Shown one piece after another: positions 58,586-64,000 of a stretch of 64,000 nt of DNA. The stretch is taken from the NCBI GenBank assembly GCA_014529385.2, contig CM043969.1, positions 69,755,176-69,819,175 on the forward strand, written 5' to 3'. The stretch comes from Adiantum capillus-veneris. Lineage: Eukaryota > Streptophyta > Polypodiopsida > Polypodiales > Pteridaceae. The notes below the pieces were generated by a model. The model did no database searches and was not told the origin of the DNA. It saw only the letters and a list, made by a program, of their open reading frames with translations. Both the position numbers and the translations under genes were made by a program. Positions within the stretch are counted from its first letter, which is position 1. Each line of letters starts with the position of its first letter.

Positions 58586-59160
58586 ACCTGTGCAATGAGC
58601 GAGCGCCTCTATGCGTATACCTGTCCTTTCATGAGTAATGGCATTCACCCATGAACATAAGCGCGAGGTCTCAAGAGAAGTTGCTGAGCTTCCGAAGAAC
58701 ATGTTGCGGCAAAAATGGATGCGATATGCACTTGCCAGGTGCTCGCCACACCATAGCCACACAAGCTTACAAGCTTCTCCTTCATCTGGTGATGAGTCCA
58801 CGATGGCAAAGCTGCCAGCTAATTTGTTGAATTGCACTTCCTCTCTCAAAGATTCTGATGCCATGTCAGCTATGTGACATGACTAGGACGATCAATGGTC
58901 CACATCAACCGGTAAGAAAATAGGATTGCATTATGCTTAGTTGTGACCCTAATGCAAAGGAGGCTCAAGGCCACATGGGTGGAACTTGGGAGGTGAATGT
59001 TCTTTATGGATGCAATGATTAGTAGAGCGTGTTCTAGAAGGGGCACAAGGTTGGTGGGAGTGTTGAGGGCTTGCAAGCTCAAGATTGGTGAATGCAGCAA
59101 CAACAAGCGACCAAAGTGTGCGAAAAGCAGGGGTCTTAGCTGGGGCAGCGGGAGGCAACC
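58437..59160 (+). other. Helitron interior, possible extra captured exon
   Basis: 58638-58877 stays open (+) with EVAELPKNMLRQKWMRYALA, which looks coding, and ends at TGA 58877. I do not recognise the protein. No clear splice sites link it to the three exons upstream. Confidence 0.35.
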
Positions 59161-60550
59161 TACTACAATAAAAAAGAATTCACGATGGTATTGTTATTTA
59201 GTGGTTGTTGAAAGAAAACGTCGTGCTTGGCACTGTCTAGGTCGACATGTATGCCACATGTGGTGCACTTCATAAAGCAGAAAAAGTACTCAAGGAGCTT
59301 TGTGTTCGAGATGTCGCCTCTTTGAATGCATTGATTGTGGGATATGCCCAACTTGGGTAGGGCCAAGGAGCTCTGGGCTATTTTTGGCAGGTGCGAAGCA
59401 AGGCTGTCTCTCCAGATGTGATCGCATAAGCTTGGCACTGCCTTGGTCGACATGTATGCCAAATGTGGTGCGCTTCATAAAGCACAAAACGTGCCTGAGG
59501 ATATTTCTGTCCGGTATGTCTTCTCTTGGAATGCACTGATTGTGGGATATGCCCACCTTGCCTGGGTTGTTTTCTGCGGGTTTTCACTGAAGATGCAATC
59601 ATCGCACCTTGAAGGCATGTGGCATTACACAAGATGCTGATATGTGCAAAATAAATCACGATGATATGGTTAGTTAGTGGTTGTTGAAAGAAATATGTCA
59701 TGCTTGGCACCCTCTAGGTTGACATGTATGCCAAATGTTGTGCAATTCATAAATCACAAAAGTACTTGAGGAGCTTCCTGTCCAAGATGTCGTCTCTTTG
59801 AATGCAATGATTGCGGAATATGCCCAACTTGGGTAGGGCCAAGAAGCTCAGGGTTGTTTCTAGCAGGTGTGAAGTGAGGATGTCTCTCTAGATGCGATCA
59901 CATAAGCTTGGCACTGCCTTAGCAACATGTATGCCAAATGTTGTGCACTTCATAAAGCACAAAAAGGGCTTCAAGAGCTTCCTGTCCAGGATGTCGTCTC
60001 TTGGAATGCACTGATTGCGGGATATGCCCAACTTGGGCAGGACCAAGAAGCTCTCGGCTCTTTTTGGCCGATGTGAAGCGAGCGTTTTCACTCCAATGAG
60101 ATGTATGGGCTGAGCCGCCAAGGGATGTTTGTAGCGATCAGTTAATGGGGGAAGGGATTCCGGTTTCTAGCAGGTGCGAAGCGAGGATGTCTCTCTAGAT
60201 GCGATCACATAAGCTTGGCACTGCCTTAGCAACATGTATGCCAAATGTTGTGCACTTCATAAAGCACAAAAAGTGCTTCAAGAGCTTTCTGTCCAGGATG
60301 TTGTCTCTTGGAATGCACTGATTGCGGGATATGCCCAACTTGGGCAGGACCAAGAAGCTCTCGGCTCTTTTTTGCCGATGCGAAGCGAGCGTTTTCACTC
60401 CAACGAGATGTATAGGCTGAGCCGCCAAGGGATGTTTGTAGCGATCAGTTAATGGCATGAAAACCATAATGTAATAGCATTCATGGCTTGCCGTGGTTAT
60501 ACCGCCCTTATGCATAAAGGACATGCATACTCAAAACATGTGAGCATGTG

Positions 60551-60712
<162 letters not shown>

Positions 60713-63019
60713 CGTTTCGGGGAAAATAAAAGAGAGGTGGTTCTTGAAAGAAAACGTTGTGCTTGGCTTTGCCTCGCTTGACATGTATGCCAGATGTAAT
60801 GCACTTCAGGTGCTTGAGGAACTTCCTGTCCGGGATGTCGTCTCTGTGAATGCATTGATTGCGGGATATGCCCATCTTGGGCATGGCCATGAAGCTCTGG
60901 GCTTTTTTTGATGGATGCAAAGCGAGGGTGTCTCTCAAGATGCAATCACATATTCTTACATCTTGAAGGCATCAGGGTGAGGAAGCTCTTGGATGTTTTC
61001 AGCAGATGGAGAGTGAGGGCATCTCTCCAGATTCAAATCACGCACGCTTGCAATCATGTCTAGGATGTCATCTCTTGGAATGCACTGATTGTGGGTGGTG
61101 CTCAAGATGCTGATATGGCCAAAAGAATTCACGATGATATTGTTATTCAATGGTTGTTGAAAGAAAATGTCATGCTTGGCACTGTCTAGGTTGACATGTA
61201 TGCCACATGTGGTGCACTTCATAAAGCACAAAAAGTACTCGAGGAGCTTTGTGTCCGAGATGTCGGCTCTTCGAATGCATTGATTGTGGGATATGCCCAA
61301 CTTGAGTAGGGCCAAGGAGCTCTGGGCTGTTTTCGGCGGGTGCGAAGCGAGGCTCTCTCTCCAAATGTGATCACATAACATTGGCACTGCCTTGGTCGAC
61401 ATGTATGCCAAATGTCATGCACTTCATAAAGCACAAAAAGTGCTTGAGGATCTTCCTGTCTGGTATGTCGTCTCTTGGAAGGCACTGATTGCGGGATATG
61501 CCCACCTTGGGTGAAGAAGCTCTGGGCTGTTTTCAACAGATGGAGAGTGAGGGCATCTCTCCAAATGCAATCACGTACGCTTGCAATCCTGTCATCTCTT
61601 GGAATGCACTGATTGTGGGTGGTGCTCAAGATGCTGATATGGCCAAAATAATTCACGATGATATTGTTATTCAATGGTTGTTGAAAGAAAACGCCGTGCT
61701 TGGCATTGTCTAGGTCGACATGTATGCCACATGTGGTGCACTTCATAAAGCAGAAAAAGTACTCGAGGAGCTTTATGTCCGAGATGTCGGCTCTTCGAAT
61801 GCATTGATTGTGAGATATGCCCAACTTGGGTAGGGCCAAGGAGCTCTGGCCTATTTTTGGCAGGTACGAAGCGAGCCTATCTCTCCAGATGTGATCACGT
61901 AACCTTGGCACTGCCTTGGTCGACATGTATGCCAAATGTGATGCACTTCATAAAGCACAAAAAGTGCTTGAGGATCTTCCTGTCTGGTATGTCGTCTCTT
62001 GGAATGCACTGATTGCGAGATATGCCCACCTTGGGTGAGGAAGCTCTGGGCTGTTTGCAGCAGATGGAGAGTGAGGGCATCTCTCCAAAATTCAAATGCA
62101 ATCACGTCGCTTGCAATCCTGTCCAGGATGTCATCTCTTGGAATGCAATGATTGTGGGTGATGCTCAAGATGCTGATGTGGCCAAAAGAATTCACGATGG
62201 TATTGTTATTCAGTGGTTGTTGAAAGAACACGTCATGCTTGGCACTGTCTAGGTCGACATGTATGCCACGTGTGGTGCACTTCATAAAGCAGAAAAAGTA
62301 CTCAAGGAGCTTTGTGTCCGAGATGTCAACTCTTTGAATGCATTGATTGTGGGATATGCCCAACTTGGGTAGGGCCAAGGAGCTCTAGGCTATTTTTGGC
62401 AGGTGCGAAGCAAGGCTGTCTCTCCAGATGTGATCACATAAGCTTGGCACTGCCTTGGTCGACATGTATGCCAAATGTGGTGCACTTCATAAAGCACAAA
62501 ACGTGCCTGAGGATATTTCTGTCCGGTATGTCGTCTCTTGGAATGCACTTATTGCGGGATATGCCCACCTTTCCTGGGTTGTTTTCTGCGGGTTTTCACT
62601 GAAGATGCAATCATCGCACCTTGAAGGCATGTGGCATTACACAAGATGCTGATATGTGCAAAAGAAATCACGATGATATGGTTAGTTAGGGATTGTTGAA
62701 AGAAAACGTCGTGCTTGGCATTGCCTTGCTGGACATGTATGCCAGATGTGGTGCACTTCATTAAGCACAAAAAGAGCTTGAGGAACTTAATGTCCAAGAT
62801 GTCGTCTCTTGGAATGCGGTATTTGTGTCATATGCCCAACTTGGGCAGTGGCAAGAAGCTATGGGCTGTTTTCGGTGGATGCGAAGGGAGGATGCAATCA
62901 CATACGCTTGCATCTTGAAGGCAAGGGTCAGGGTGAGAAAGCTCTAGGCTGTTTTCAGCAGATGCAGAGTGAGAGAGAGAGATGGAGGTAGAGAGAGAGC
63001 GGCGAGCGCACGAGATACG

Positions 63020-63290
63020 CGAAGCTGGCAGCCTGGCAGTGTTTTGTGCTCGGAACACAGAGAGAGAAGAGAGAGAGACCACACCTACCTCTTTCCCTTG
63101 CACCTCGAAACCGTCAACAACAGTCTCATTTTCAAATTTCACCAACATTGTCCCCACACGACGCACCTCTCCGGACAAGAGTTCCCACCCTGTTTTATCT
63201 TCGGCATACAACAGTGTCGAGACACAAGAACACCATGGCTGAAGTACTCAATATCGACAGAGCTATTTTCAGCTCGTACAGAGAGGGCAT
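63020..63290 (+). other. Possible captured 5' region of another gene
   Basis: A non-PPR insert between PPR fragments. It contains pyrimidine-rich, leader-like sequence and an ATG at 63235 starting MAEVLNIDRAIFSSYREGIS, where the last residues already belong to a PPR unit. This may be a chimera of a leader and first codons with PPR sequence. No family recognised. Confidence 0.35.
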
Positions 63291-63500
63291 CTCTCCAAAT
63301 GCAGTCATATACACTTGCACCTTGAAGGCGTGTGGCATTACACAGGATGTTGATATGTGAAAAAGAATTCACGATGATAGTGTTATCTAGTGGTTGTTGA
63401 AAGACGTCGTCATGCTTGGCACTGCCTTGGTCGTTGGTTGACATGTATGCCAAATATGGTGCACTTCATAAAGCACAAAACTGCTTGAGGAGCTTCATGT

Positions 63501-63739
63501 CCAGGATGTCATCTCTTGAAATGCTCTAATTGTGGGATGCCTAACTTGGCCACGGCCAAGGAGCTCTGGGCTGTTTTCAGCAGATGCGACATTGTGCTTG
63601 GCACTCCCTTGGTCGACACAAGGGAGGGAGGGGCATAGAAACTCACCCCAAAGAGAGAAGGGGAGAGAAAGAGAAAGAGAGATCGTGCCTACCAACTCAC
63701 CCTAGCGAGAGAGTGTGTGAGAGAGAGATCTATGAGACC

Positions 63740-63778
<39 letters not shown>

Positions 63779-63840
63779 TTTTCTTGATTTGGTTTATGAA
63801 ATTTGCGAGGAGCAAAGGACTTGAGGGTAAGAGGGGCCAT
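63501..63840 (+). other. Helitron 3' region
   Basis: A short PPR scrap (63480-63590), then GA-rich sequence with runs at 63653-63730 and 63745-63773. No gene. Confidence 0.5.
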
Positions 63841-63871
63841 GCCGCCACCGAAGGCGGCGCCATTTTACTAG
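63841..63871 (+). terminator. Helitron 3' terminus: hairpin plus CTAG
   Basis: Stem GCCGCC (63841-63846), loop ACCGAA, stem GGCGGC (63853-63858), spacer GCCATTTTA, then CTAG. In Helitrons this hairpin acts as the rolling-circle termination signal. Confidence 0.78.
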
Positions 63872-64000
63872 TATAAATAAAAATTATCTGATACAAATAG
63901 TCAATCCAAAGTGCATTGCAAACAAGTGAATTTTCACAATTTTTTTTAATAAAAAATTTCACACTCACAACCACCCATCTCTTTTTTCCTCCTTTTGTGT
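63872..64000. other. AT-rich flank beyond the Helitron
   Basis: Starts with host T. AT-rich like the flank at 56157-56518, as expected if both were once contiguous. No gene. Confidence 0.5.

Overview
This is a repeat-dominated stretch of a eukaryotic nuclear genome, almost certainly a land plant. The LTR retrotransposons use plant-type primer sites (tRNA-Asp and initiator tRNA-Met), there are plant-style Ty1/copia and Ty3/gypsy polyproteins, and there are many fragments of plant-type pentatricopeptide-repeat (PPR) coding DNA. The PPR style (MYAKCGAL...[15 protein letters not shown]) and the long gene-poor spacers make me favour a fern. That is an inference, not a demonstration. I see no rRNA, tRNA or CRISPR and no bacterial operon structure. 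No complete host gene is present.

Layout. 1-360, 2741-3729 and 11171-12035 hold a satellite-like array with a ~180 bp unit. Gypsy element A (3730-11170) sits inside it with matched 597 bp LTRs, a tRNA-Asp primer site and a 5 bp target duplication. A encodes gag but no pol. 12-18 kb is degenerate spacer with microsatellites and PPR scraps. 17930-33626 is gypsy element B, a 5'-truncated relative of A that still carries reverse transcriptase, RNase H, integrase and, unusually placed after the integrase, an aspartic-protease domain. B is broken by three younger insertions: a 246 bp MITE-like element with a 9 bp target duplication (21523-21768), a nearly intact copia element (23595-29358, 192 bp LTRs, AGAAG target duplication) and a fold-back element with nested palindromes (29442-30190).

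33.6-37 kb holds a copia relic and a long (TA)n tract. 37028-42113 is gypsy element C (gag only, long LTRs). 42658-54418 is a minus-strand array LTR-gag-LTR-gag-LTR of a fourth, related gag-only family (F); its middle LTR carries a second copy of the 246 bp element. It abuts a decayed minus-strand copia element (54419-56156).

56519-63871 fits a non-autonomous Helitron: A|TC at the 5' end, a GC hairpin nine bases before CTAG|T at the 3' end, no Rep/helicase. It contains what look like the first three exons, in matching phase and with introns, of a conserved plant gene (probably a WD40/transducin-like family), followed by more than a dozen degenerate PPR fragments.

How the parts work together. 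A and B define one family. Beyond gag and pol, both copies share a region with repeated W-(V/I)-P-K motifs, an internal purine tract followed by a TATA box, and a small ORF of about 103 codons. This looks like an accessory gene with its own promoter and is the best candidate for an undescribed module among the retroelements. The Helitron is the clearest structurally complete find. All coordinates and comparisons were made by eye.
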